Of a DNA stretch of 64,000 nucleotides, positions 18,913 through 27,395 are shown one piece after another (the first letter of the stretch is position 1; each line of letters opens with the position of its first letter). A program made the translations under genes and the position numbers. Source of the stretch: DASZBX01 sp035943635 (GTDB lineage Bacteria; Actinomycetota; Actinomycetes; Streptomycetales; Catenulisporaceae); NCBI GenBank assembly GCA_035943635.1, contig DASZBX010000148.1, forward strand, positions 310,001 through 374,000, given 5' to 3'. A model generated the notes under the pieces. That model made no database searches, had not been told where the DNA came from, and saw only the letters and a list, made by a program, of their open reading frames with translations.

Positions 18913-18962
18913 CTCGGCTCCGGAGACCCGGTCGTGTCCGTCCGCGGCCGGGTTCAGCCGAG
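18913..18962. terminator. Bidirectional stem-loop between pstB and pit
   Basis: CTCGGCT at 18913-18919 pairs with AGCCGAG at 18956-18962, with an inner ACCCGG/CCGGGT pair. It spans the gap between the convergent genes and overlaps the pit stop region, so it may end transcription from both sides. Confidence 0.45.
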
Positions 18963-19967
18963 CAGGGCGTGCACCGCGTAGTAGAACAGCGCGGCGCACA
19001 GCCCGGCGGCCGGAATGGTCAGCACCCAGGCGTAGGCGATGTTCTGCGCGGTGTTCCAGCGGACCGCGTTGTGGCCCTTGGTGGCGCCGGCGCCCATGAT
19101 CGAGCCGGTGATGATCTGAGTGGTGGACACCGGGGCCGGATACGCGAAAGCGGTGAAGTAGAGCACGAAGGAGGCGACCGTCTCGGCGGCGAACCCGCGG
19201 GGCGGGTCCAGCTCGATCACCTTGCGGCCGAGCGTGCGCATGATCCGCCAGCCGCCGGAGTAGGTGCCCAGCGAGATCGCCACGGCGCTGGAGAGCAGCA
19301 CCCACCAGGGCACGGACGAGTTCGGGGTGACCCGCTCGCCGGCCACCAGGGCCAGCATGATCGCGCCCATGGTCTTCTGGGCGTCCTGGATGCCGTGGCC
19401 CAGGGCCATGCTGGCCGCGGAGACGGTCTGCGCCATCCGGAACCCGCGGGTGACCGGGCCCGGCCGGGATCTTCGGAAGGCCCAGAGCACGCCGACCATC
19501 AGCAGGTAGGCCAGCACGAAGCCGATCAGCGGGGAGACCAGCATCGGCAGCAGGACCTTGTTCCACACCCCGCCCCAGTGCACCGTGGTCCCGGCGGCCA
19601 GGCCCGCGCCGACCATGCCGCCGATCAGGGCGTGCGAACTGGACGAGGGCAGCCCGAGGTACCAGGTCGCCAGGTTCCAGCTGACCGCCCCGGCGAGCAG
19701 CGCGAACACCAGGATCAGGCCCTGCTTGCCGGTGCCCGGCACGGAGATGATGCCGCTGGTGATGGTCTTGGCCACGCCGCCGCCGAACTCCAGGCCGACC
19801 CAGGCGCCGACCAGGTTCATCACCCCGGCCATGGTCAGGGCGACCCGGGGGGTCAGGGCCCGGGTGGAGATGGAGGTCGCGATGGCGTTGGCCGAGTCGT
19901 GGAAACCGTTGGTGTACGCGAACACCAGGGCGACCGCGACCACGACGCACAGGCCGAAGGTCTGCAC
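18954..19967 (-). CDS. pit: Pit-family inorganic phosphate transporter
   Basis: A 337-residue low-affinity phosphate permease of the PiT family with about ten membrane segments. The family repeats appear as FAYTNGFHDSANAIATS near the N-terminus and a second GxxxAxGxxD-type segment, MGAGATKGHNAVRW, near residue 300. It starts with GTG at 19967, preceded by GGAG within the end of the DUF47 gene. The two genes are separated by three bases, a common pairing. Confidence 0.93.
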   Translation of the reverse strand: MQTFGLCVVVAVALVFAYTNGFHDSANAIATSISTRALTPRVALTMAGVMNLVGAWVGLEFGGGVAKTITSGIISVPGTGKQGLILVFALLAGAVSWNLATWYLGLPSSSSHALIGGMVGAGLAAGTTVHWGGVWNKVLLPMLVSPLIGFVLAYLLMVGVLWAFRRSRPGPVTRGFRMAQTVSAASMALGHGIQDAQKTMGAIMLALVAGERVTPNSSVPWWVLLSSAVAISLGTYSGGWRIMRTLGRKVIELDPPRGFAAETVASFVLYFTAFAYPAPVSTTQIITGSIMGAGATKGHNAVRWNTAQNIAYAWVLTIPAAGLCAALFYYAVHALLG

Positions 19968-19970
19968 CGC

Positions 19971-20591
19971 TCAGGACTCCTTGACGGCTATGGTCTCGAT
20001 GGTGTTGGCCACCCGCTCGAAGTTGTCGGCGGCCTCCTCCAGGTTCTCCACCACCTCGCGCAGCTTCATCACGGTCAGCGCGTCGTACTCCCCGGAGAAC
20101 AGGTGCGCCAGCAGCTTCCGGTAGATCTGGTCGGCCTGGTTCTCCAAGCGGTTGACCTCTATCCAGTATTCGGTCAGGTCCTTCATCGAGCGCAGCCGGG
20201 GCATCGCCTCGGCGGTCAGCTCGGCCGCCCGGACCAGGACGTCGACCTGGTCGGCCACCCCCGGCGGCAGCTCGTCGATCTGGTAGAGCGTCACGAGGTC
20301 GACCGCGGCCTCCATCGAGTCCATCACGTCGTCCAGGCGGGAGGCCAGGGTGTAGATGTCCTCCCGGTCGAAGGGGGTGATGAACGAGGAGTTCAGCTGG
20401 CGGTAGATGGCGTGGGTCGCCTCGTCGCCGGCGTGCTCCGCCTCGCGCATCCGGTCGGCGATGGCGCCGCGGTCGGCCTTGGCGGTGCTGAGCAGCTCGG
20501 TGAGCAGCGAGGCTCCCACGATCAGGTTGTCCGCCGACTTGGCGAACAGGTCGTAGAAGCCCGTCTCCTTCGGGGTGAGGCTAAGACGCAC
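19971..20591 (-). CDS. DUF47 (PhoU-like) phosphate transport accessory protein
   Basis: A 206-residue helical protein of the DUF47/PhoU-like family (DREDIYTLASRLDDVMDSME is the hallmark). These proteins are usually encoded beside Pit transporters and are thought to regulate them. GTG 20591 is chosen because GGAGAG lies six bases upstream. A frame extension to 20606 lacks such a site. It is the first gene of the two-gene operon with pit. Confidence 0.9.
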   Translation of the reverse strand: MRLSLTPKETGFYDLFAKSADNLIVGASLLTELLSTAKADRGAIADRMREAEHAGDEATHAIYRQLNSSFITPFDREDIYTLASRLDDVMDSMEAAVDLVTLYQIDELPPGVADQVDVLVRAAELTAEAMPRLRSMKDLTEYWIEVNRLENQADQIYRKLLAHLFSGEYDALTVMKLREVVENLEEAADNFERVANTIETIAVKES

Positions 20592-20772
20592 GTGAACTCT
20601 CCGCACAGTGTGGTCGGACGGGCGATTCGCAGGGAACCGCCGGTCCGACCGGGTGCGATCGGATCAACCAGTTCCCTAACCACACAGCATGCTAAGTGCT
20701 TGAGGGCGGCGCCATGCACACAACCGGCGTCCGAACGGCGCCGGGACGCCGTCGGCCCGGCCCGCCGGGGCG

Positions 20773-20979
20773 TCAGACCGGGGCCTGGTCCAGGCCCAGG
20801 ACGCGGTCCAGCGCCGCCTTGGTCAGCGGTTCCTGGGTCTCCCGGGCCGCGATGATCACATTTGCGTAAAGTTCGATCTCTTCGAGCGCGACCTGGTCTT
20901 GCACGTTGCGGACCGGCCGGGTCCAACTGGGGAACCGGTTCAGGTGATCGGCTGCCGGAACTCGACCCATGGTCTGCAT
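20773..20979 (-). CDS. Small conserved-looking hypothetical protein
   Basis: A 68-residue protein with a strong ribosome site (AGGAGGTG, seven bases before ATG 20979). It is helical in character, with an acidic core VALEEIELYANVIIAA followed by PLTKAALDRVLGL. Short proteins with a similar C-terminal pattern are frequent in actinomycetes, but I know no function. Not obviously linked to its neighbours. Confidence 0.7.
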   Translation of the reverse strand: MQTMGRVPAADHLNRFPSWTRPVRNVQDQVALEEIELYANVIIAARETQEPLTKAALDRVLGLDQAPV

Positions 20980-21266
20980 TGCACGGCACCTCCTGCGGCT
21001 TGACCGAGCGGGTTGGCACCCGTCGCGTTGCTATATGACAACAGCGTAGAGCGCGTACTGGCCAGTCACCATGGCCCGATCGGGTCATCTGGACCCCGGT
21101 CGACCAGGCCTGGTGTGGTACTCCACGGCCTGCTCCCGGCCGGCTTGCGCGCCGCCCGCGGCCGGTGTCCGGCCGGCCCGGGAGCGGCTGATTCTCTGGC
21201 CGGATACTGGCCAGAGCGGGTCCGGGGCCGGATTCGGCCGGGTCCGGCGCCGCGGCCGAGGGCAGG

Positions 21267-22124
21267 TCAGCCGGCCGCGCTCGCCGTCGTGCTCGGGGCT
21301 GCGGTGGCCAGCTCGGCCGGTCCCGGCGTCTGCACCGTCGCCGGGGTGCCGAAGTCGTACAGATCGGTGGTCGAGTCGACCTGCACCTGTCCCTTCTGCG
21401 GCGCGGAGGCCGGGAAGGAGTAGTGCGTGATCACCCGGCAGACCCGCCCCTGGGCGTCGAGATAGACGTCGAACGGCACGATCCGCTGCGAGAAGGCGCT
21501 CGCCGCGGCGCCCAGGTCCGCCTTGACCGGGCCGGCCGCGGCGTCGGCCGAGGCGCCGAGGTCGAGCCTGCCGGTGTAGTGCGAGACCGCGACGCCCCGG
21601 ATCGTGTCCCGGCCGGCGTAGGCCACCGGCCCGGCCTTGCCGCCGGCCCCGCGCAGCAGGGCGAAGGCCAGCACCGGGTTGGTGTACCCGGCGCTGATCA
21701 GGTCCCCGTCGGCCAGCCGGGCCGCGGCCACCTCGCCCCACTTGGCCCCGGTCGCGTCGTCGCGCAGGTAGAGCGAGGCCGGGGTGACCACCTCGTCCAG
21801 GTCCGGGCCGGCCGGGGCGCCGCCGGGGCCAGACTTCTGCACCGTGATCGAGCCGATCTGCCCGGCCAGGTCGAACAGGCCGGTGCCGACGAACCGGGTG
21901 CTGCGCCCGCCGACCGTCATGGTCACGTCGGTGGACACCTTCGCGCTGCCGGCCGCGGCCGAGGTCAGCGCGGCCTGCTGCACCGCGGCCACCGGGTTCG
22001 CGGCCGGCCCGGACCCGGCGGAGCAGCCGGCCAGCGCGGCCGCGGCGGCGGCCAGCGCGACGGCCGGCCCGGGGCCCGGGCGGGCCCGGCGGGGGTGCGG
22101 ACGGGGCGCGGCCGGCTGGGCCAT
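21267..22124 (-). CDS. Putative lipoprotein (LppX/LprG-like)
   Basis: A 285-residue exported protein with an Arg/Pro-rich n-region, a hydrophobic stretch and the lipobox LAGC near residue 35. The rest is beta-rich (TDVTMTVGGRSTRFVGTG, LYLRDDATGAKW, SHYTGRLDL). That pattern is typical of the LppX/LprG/DUF-type lipoproteins that hold lipids or act as surface proteins. AAGGAC precedes the ATG by seven bases. The C-terminus is Ala/Thr-rich. Transported ligand unknown. Confidence 0.75.
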   Translation of the reverse strand: MAQPAAPRPHPRRARPGPGPAVALAAAAAALAGCSAGSGPAANPVAAVQQAALTSAAAGSAKVSTDVTMTVGGRSTRFVGTGLFDLAGQIGSITVQKSGPGGAPAGPDLDEVVTPASLYLRDDATGAKWGEVAAARLADGDLISAGYTNPVLAFALLRGAGGKAGPVAYAGRDTIRGVAVSHYTGRLDLGASADAAAGPVKADLGAAASAFSQRIVPFDVYLDAQGRVCRVITHYSFPASAPQKGQVQVDSTTDLYDFGTPATVQTPGPAELATAAPSTTASAAG

Positions 22125-22355
22125 GGGGCACGTCCTTCTGACGGGGAGGGTTCGTCAATCGAAAGGATGACTTGGGCTGCCATTCGTTCACCCCAACGAC
22201 CGCGATCGGCGATGGTTACGACTGGGGAACCGGCGCGGTGAATAGCGGGACCGTCCGTTTACCTTCTTGAGGTATAGGAATACTGATTCTGGTGCCCGTT
22301 TGACGGCAGACCGCTGTCTCAAGCCGCCCGCTGACCACGATGGAGTGCGCTGACC

Positions 22356-23270
22356 ATGCGGATTTTCGTGACCGGAGCGACCGGAGTCCTGGGCCGGGCG
22401 GCGGTGGCCCGGCTGGTGTCCGGCGGACACGCGGTCACCGGGCTGGCCCGCAGCCCGCAGAAGCGGGGGGCGCTCGAAGCACTCGGGGCGCACAGCGTGG
22501 AGCTCGACCTGTTCGACTCCGCTTCAGTGCGCTCCCGCTTGGAAGGGCACGACGTCGTGGTCAACCTGGCCACCCACATCCCGATCGGCCGGGCCGCCCT
22601 GCGTGCGGCCGCCTGGCGGGAGAACGACCGGATCCGCACCGAGGGCAGCCGGATCCTGGCCCGGGCCGCGGCCGACTGCGGGGTGATGCGCTTCCTGCAG
22701 GAGGCGGTCACCTTCGTCTACGCCGACGGCGGCGAGGACTGGATCGGGGAGACCTTCCCGCTGGCCCCGACCCCGGTCACCGGCTCCTCGCTCCAAGCCG
22801 CGGACCAGGCCATGGGCTTCGCCGACGACTACCGCTTCGCCGTGGTGCTGCGCTTCGGCGCCCTCTACGGCGACGACCCGGCCACCCGCTGGCAGCTGGA
22901 CCGGGCCGCCCGCGGCCGCCCGGCGGTGCTCGGCGAGCCGGACGGCTTCCTGTCCCCGCTCTCGGTCGAGGACGCGGCCGGCGCGGTGCTGGCCGCCCTG
23001 GCCGCGCCGTCCGGGATCTACAACGTGGCCGGCCCGCCGGTGCGCCGGTCCGAGTGGGCCGCGGCGCTCGGCCGGCAGGCCGGCGCCCCGGGACCGGCGA
23101 AGTTCGTCACCGGCCTGGCCCGGCAGCTGGCCGGGCACACCGCGGACGCGGTCGCCCGCTCGCACCGGATCTCCTCGGACGCCTTCCACACGGCCACCGG
23201 CTGGCGGGCCAAGTCGGCCCTGGACGAGGGTTTCCGGGCCGCGCCGCAGACCCTCGCGCCCAAGCCGTAG
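22356..23270 (+). CDS. NAD-dependent epimerase/dehydratase family protein
   Basis: A 304-residue extended SDR. The dinucleotide site is GATGVLGRA (residues 7-15), the strand LDLFDSASV follows, and VNLATHIPIG is the active-site strand. There is no clear YxxxK, as in the atypical SDR group that includes NmrA-like and epimerase-like regulators. The upstream region is locally AT-rich (TTGAGGTATAGGAATAC near 22265-22285), consistent with a promoter. Substrate unknown. Confidence 0.82.
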   Translation: MRIFVTGATGVLGRAAVARLVSGGHAVTGLARSPQKRGALEALGAHSVELDLFDSASVRSRLEGHDVVVNLATHIPIGRAALRAAAWRENDRIRTEGSRILARAAADCGVMRFLQEAVTFVYADGGEDWIGETFPLAPTPVTGSSLQAADQAMGFADDYRFAVVLRFGALYGDDPATRWQLDRAARGRPAVLGEPDGFLSPLSVEDAAGAVLAALAAPSGIYNVAGPPVRRSEWAAALGRQAGAPGPAKFVTGLARQLAGHTADAVARSHRISSDAFHTATGWRAKSALDEGFRAAPQTLAPKP

Positions 23271-23363
23271 CCGGTTCGGCGGGCTGCGCTTGGGGCCGGG
23301 CCGGCTGGGGCCGGCAGACACTCGTGCGCCGGATTCCGTTGCCGGCAAACGATTACGCCCAGC

Positions 23364-24392
23364 TCAGGGATTCGCCGCAGCCGCGGCGGCCGGGGCCGTG
23401 GTCGGGCCGATCGGGAACTGCGGCACCACCGAATACGGCCGGGTGGCGCCGAAATAGTCCGGCAGATTGATCGAGTCGAACCGGATGAACGCGCCGGTGT
23501 GCGGCGAGTCGATCATCGTGTTGTCCCCGATGTAGATGCCGACGTGGTGGATCGACTCCGGGTCGGTGAGGTTGTAGGCCAGGAAGATCAGATCGCCCGG
23601 CTGCAACTGGTTCTTCGGGATGTGCGGGCCGGCGTACCACTGCTCGTTCGCCACCCGGGGCAGCGTGACCCCCACGCTGGCGTAAGCGGCCTGGGTCAGC
23701 CCGGAACAGTCGAACTCGCCGTTCTCCGCCGCCGTGCCGGTGCCGCCGTACAGGTACGGCGTGCCCAACCTGTTGTAGGCGAAGGTGATCGCGCCCGCGG
23801 CCACGTTGCTGACCGCGATCGTCCCGCTCTGCACCGCGAACGAGGGTTCCAGGGCTGCGATGTTCTTCACATAGTTCTGGGTCTGGCTGAAGTTCGGCAC
23901 CCCGTGCGCGGACTGCACCGCGCCGAGCCCGGCGTTGTAGGCCGCGAGCATGTTGTCCTGCACGTTGCCCGGGATTCCGGCCACGTCTTTCGCCAGGGAA
24001 CAGTCGAACCGGGCCATCGCGGGGATCGCGTCGGCCGGATTGAACGGGTTCTGCAACCCGTCCCCGTCGCTCGGCGAGGACCAGGTCTTCCACGTCCCGG
24101 GTTCGAACTGCGCGATGCCCTCCGCGCCGGTCGGCGAGACCGCCTTCGGGTCGAACCCGCTCTCCTGGTATATCTGCGCGGCCAGCAAAGGCGCGCTGAG
24201 CTGCGGACACGTCGCCCCGGCGGCCTCCACCAGGGACACGTACTCGGCCGGCACGCTGTGCGCGGCGAGCGACTGCTGGACGATCTGGGTCTGCGTCCCG
24301 CCGATCGCCATGGCGACCACCGTCACCGCACCCACCACGACGAACGGAACGAGCAGAGCGCACACCGCGATCCAGATGTACTTGCGGGACAC
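23364..24392 (-). CDS. Lytic transglycosylase - NlpC/P60 peptidase fusion
   Basis: A 342-residue peptidoglycan hydrolase. One membrane anchor lies at 6-28. An SLT domain (catalytic Glu in QIYQESGFDP, then GAEGIAQFEPGTW) occupies about 55-185. A C-terminal NlpC/P60 domain has catalytic Cys in GEFDCSGLTQ and His in IHHVGIYIGD. GTG 24392 is preferred because GGGGAGGG lies upstream; a TTG at 24410 is possible. It is divergent from the secretion-like operon and plays the cell-wall-opening role seen for VirB1-type proteins. Confidence 0.88.
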   Translation of the reverse strand: MSRKYIWIAVCALLVPFVVVGAVTVVAMAIGGTQTQIVQQSLAAHSVPAEYVSLVEAAGATCPQLSAPLLAAQIYQESGFDPKAVSPTGAEGIAQFEPGTWKTWSSPSDGDGLQNPFNPADAIPAMARFDCSLAKDVAGIPGNVQDNMLAAYNAGLGAVQSAHGVPNFSQTQNYVKNIAALEPSFAVQSGTIAVSNVAAGAITFAYNRLGTPYLYGGTGTAAENGEFDCSGLTQAAYASVGVTLPRVANEQWYAGPHIPKNQLQPGDLIFLAYNLTDPESIHHVGIYIGDNTMIDSPHTGAFIRFDSINLPDYFGATRPYSVVPQFPIGPTTAPAAAAAANP

Positions 24393-24602
24393 AGTCTCAG
24401 CCCTCCCCAATCATCCCTTTCGCCGGTATCCTGAAGGCTGTCCGGCCCGGCCGTTCTGGGAAGCCAGTCCAGCCAATCCGGGCCTGATCGTCCTATGCGC
24501 CCTATGATAGGCACCAGGGTGACATGGCGTCAGTCAGTAACCCCTGTCTTCTTTCCGAAGAATATTGGCCTTGAAACCCTGACCCTATCGATGGGGGCGC
24601 AC

Positions 24603-24980
24603 GTGACCCAGTGGACCGCATCAGCGACCGAAGTTCTGCACCGGGTGTTCACGGCCGACCCCGCCCCGACCCCCGCCCCGACCTCCGGCGGCGGCAACAT
24701 CGGCCAGATCATCAACGGCATCGCGCCCGACTGGGGCCCGTTCGGCCAGGTCGGCCAGCAGGCCAAGGTGCTGATCGAGGTCATCATGGCCGCGGCCATC
24801 CTGATCTGCCTGGCGATGGCGATCTGGGGCGCGGCCAAGCAGCGGATCGGCGCCACCGCGCTGCGCGACTCGTTCAGCGCCGAGCAGGGCAAGGGCCTGA
24901 TCGTGGCCGGCCTGACCGGCGTCTTCATCATCGGCTCGCTCGGCACCCTGTTCACGATCGTCTACGGCATGGCGATCTGA
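24603..24980 (+). CDS. Small two-helix membrane protein (pilin-like, VirB2/TrbC-like)
   Basis: About 125 residues from GTG 24603 (ATG 24591 adds four). Two hydrophobic helices, VLIEVIMAAAILICLAMAIW and GLIVAGLTGVFIIGSLGTLF, are separated by a short basic loop. That is the size and layout of VirB2/TrbC pilin-type subunits, but similarity is only structural. It begins the plus-strand run of secretion-like genes. A gap of 137 bases, with no gene visible, separates it from the next. Confidence 0.7.
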   Translation: MTQWTASATEVLHRVFTADPAPTPAPTSGGGNIGQIINGIAPDWGPFGQVGQQAKVLIEVIMAAAILICLAMAIWGAAKQRIGATALRDSFSAEQGKGLIVAGLTGVFIIGSLGTLFTIVYGMAI

Positions 24981-25117
24981 CCGATGGACCTCGCGGCGAT
25001 ATCCGGCCGGCCCGCGCCGGCCGGGTCAAACTGGTGTACCGCGCGCTCGTGTGTCGCTGCCCGGGCACCACGCCGAGGAGTGACACTGGTTCCGATATCC
25101 AGTTGGGGTGAGACCCG

Positions 25118-26017
25118 GTGACCGGGCCTCGCCGTGTTGATCGGGGACTGTCGTTGGACGCAGGGCCAGAGGAACCCGGCACGGCCGGCCGCGGCCGCGG
25201 CCGCCAGGTGTCGCGCACCCGGGTCAAGCTCCCGCCGGACCCCTACGGCGACGAGACCCCGCGCCGCCCGATCCGGTTCCGCGCCCTGGCCGTCCTGCTC
25301 AGCGTCGCCGTGCTGCTCACCGTCGCCGCCGTGGTCAACCACCGGCACTCCGCCACCCCCGGAACCACCCCGGCCGCCGCCGCCAGCACCGCCCCCGCCG
25401 CCGCGGCGCCGTCGGCCCCGGTCTCCGGGGGGCCGACCACAGTCGCCGCCGACACCGGCGCGGCCGCCCAGACCACTGCGGGCGGGATTCCGGTGGGCTA
25501 CACCGACACCACGGCCGGCGCCGAGGCCGCGGCGGCCAATTACGTCGCAGCATGCTGGTCCGCCCCGATGGTGAGCTCCTCGGCGCGCAATACCCTGATC
25601 AACGCGATCGCAGACCCGGCCATAGCCCCTCAGTTGCAGGGCCAACTGACCACTCTCTTCAATCAACTCAAGGGTGCGTACGGACTGAGCTCCACCGGCG
25701 CCGCGCCCGCGGGGCAGACCTTCGTGGAGCGAACCGTCCCGGTAGGCGTGTCCCTGGTATCCGCAGGTTCGAAAACGACGACAGTAGCGGTCTGGGTGGT
25801 CACCATGTCTGGTCTGACAGGCGCCAACTCTTCGCAACCGGTCACCGAGGGCTGGGCCACGGTCACAGTCACCTTGAGCTGGACTCACCAGGATTGGAAG
25901 TGGTCGACCTTCACCGACGTCGACGGTCCGACACCCCTCGACGGCGAGACCCCCTCCACCCCGCAGGCCGTGCAGAACGCACTCGGCCAGTTCGGGGGGC
26001 TGCCTTATGCCGGGTAG
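25118..26017 (+). CDS. Single-pass membrane protein, VirB8-like position
   Basis: A 299-residue protein. A cytosolic basic N-terminus is followed by one membrane segment (ALAVLLSVAVLLTVAAVV, about 53-70), a long Pro/Ala-rich linker to about 125, and an extracytoplasmic domain with SWTHQDWKWSTF near the end. The layout matches VirB8/TrbJ-type or NTF2-like conjugation proteins. The 25590-25830 stretch has lower GC at third codon positions than its neighbours. The GTG start has GGGGTGAG five bases before it. Its end overlaps the next gene by 11 bases. Confidence 0.7.
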   Translation: MTGPRRVDRGLSLDAGPEEPGTAGRGRGRQVSRTRVKLPPDPYGDETPRRPIRFRALAVLLSVAVLLTVAAVVNHRHSATPGTTPAAAASTAPAAAAPSAPVSGGPTTVAADTGAAAQTTAGGIPVGYTDTTAGAEAAAANYVAACWSAPMVSSSARNTLINAIADPAIAPQLQGQLTTLFNQLKGAYGLSSTGAAPAGQTFVERTVPVGVSLVSAGSKTTTVAVWVVTMSGLTGANSSQPVTEGWATVTVTLSWTHQDWKWSTFTDVDGPTPLDGETPSTPQAVQNALGQFGGLPYAG

Positions 26018-27395
26018 CGGTTTTTCCGCGGGCGTCCTGCACAATGCGGCGGCCGACCCTTGTTCCCTGCTGATCGGCTCGATGAAGCAGGCCTGCGAGA
26101 ACGCCGGGAAGATCGCCGGCGGCGTCAACAGCGGCGCCACCGGCGGGACGAGCACCGGCTCGCTGCTGACCGACCCGCTCGGGTCGATCGCCGGGGGCTG
26201 CGCCCAGGCCGCGGCCTGGGTGATCAACCAGGTCTCCGCCGCGGTCGGCAGTTCCACCTCGGTCGACTACACCAACGCCGGGTTCCTCAAGCAGTACGCC
26301 GTGGTCTTCGCCGCCTCCGCGGTGCTGACCCTGGTGCTGTGGCTGCTCGCGGTGATCAAGCGGGCGGTCCGGGGCGAGTCGGTGGTCACCGCGATCACCG
26401 AGGCGACCGGGTTCCTCTGGCTGGCCGTCGGCGCCTCCGCGTTCACCCCGGTGGTGCTGTACGGGATGGTGAAGCTGACCGACGGGATCACCTCGGCGAT
26501 CGGTTCGGGCACGGCCGGGGACCGGAACAACTTCCTGAGCGCCTTCGCCAACACGATCAGCCCGGCCAACGGCCAGGCCTCGACTCTCGGCGGCGGGCCG
26601 ATCCTGCTGATCTTCGTCTCCCTGGTGGCGATGATCGCCGCCGCGGTGCTCTGGGTCGAGCTGCTGATCCGGGCGGCGATGCTGTACGTCGGCGCCGCGC
26701 TGGCCGCCGCGGTCTACGCCGGTCTGGTGGACAAGTCGCTGTGGCACCACATCCGCCGCTGGGCCGGGATGATGATCGCGGTGGACCTGGCCAAACCGGT
26801 GATCGTGATCGTGCTGGGACTGGCCACGGCGATCTCGGCCGGGGACGGCTCGGGTTCCTTCGCCTCGGTGCTCTCCGGCCTGGCCATCATGATCCTGTCG
26901 ATCTTCTCCTCGGCCCTGATCTTCCGCTTCGTGCCCAACTTCGGCGACGACATGCTGGCGATCAACAGCGCCCGGGACACCGCCACCTCCTCGGAGACGG
27001 CGCCGGCCGGCGCGATGGCCGGCCCGGCCTCCCGGATGCGCGAGGGGATCGCGGCGCACGGCGCCCGGTCCGGCAACCCGCTCTCGGCCCCGGCCACCGC
27101 GGCGCTGAGCATGTCCGCCGGGATGGCGGCGCACGGCGCGCGGGCCGCGGTCCGGCTGGGCGCCTCCCGCCCGGGCTCCGGCGGCGGTGGGGGCGGTGCG
27201 GGTGGTCTGGGCGGCGGGAGCATGGGCGGTTCCGGCGGCGGCGCGGCCGGCGGCATCGCCGGCGGCGGGGCCCGGCCGGGCGGACCGTCCGGCGGGGTGT
27301 CCCCCGGCGGCTCCGGCGGCCCGTCCCAGGCGGTCCCCCGGGCCATGCCCAACCCCCGCGACGTCGCCGGCGGCGGTCAGGGGAGCGGGGGGTGA
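26007..27395 (+). CDS. VirB6/TrbL-like polytopic membrane protein
   Basis: A 462-residue protein. The N-terminus has paired cysteines (ADPCSLLIGSMKQACENA), then about six hydrophobic segments between 95 and 330. The cytosolic tail from about 390 is extremely Gly-rich with Pro. This resembles VirB6/TrbL channel subunits and the membrane proteins of the Streptomyces cmd cluster. Start ATG 26007 lies within the previous gene, and its TGA overlaps the next GTG by four bases, so the operon is tightly coupled. Confidence 0.75.
   Translation: MPGSGFSAGVLHNAAADPCSLLIGSMKQACENAGKIAGGVNSGATGGTSTGSLLTDPLGSIAGGCAQAAAWVINQVSAAVGSSTSVDYTNAGFLKQYAVVFAASAVLTLVLWLLAVIKRAVRGESVVTAITEATGFLWLAVGASAFTPVVLYGMVKLTDGITSAIGSGTAGDRNNFLSAFANTISPANGQASTLGGGPILLIFVSLVAMIAAAVLWVELLIRAAMLYVGAALAAAVYAGLVDKSLWHHIRRWAGMMIAVDLAKPVIVIVLGLATAISAGDGSGSFASVLSGLAIMILSIFSSALIFRFVPNFGDDMLAINSARDTATSSETAPAGAMAGPASRMREGIAAHGARSGNPLSAPATAALSMSAGMAAHGARAAVRLGASRPGSGGGGGGAGGLGGGSMGGSGGGAAGGIAGGGARPGGPSGGVSPGGSGGPSQAVPRAMPNPRDVAGGGQGSGG

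Noticed and set aside
20585..20598. GTTCAC near the DUF47 start as a PHO box
   Set aside because: Single unit overlapping the start codon, no second copy in phase.
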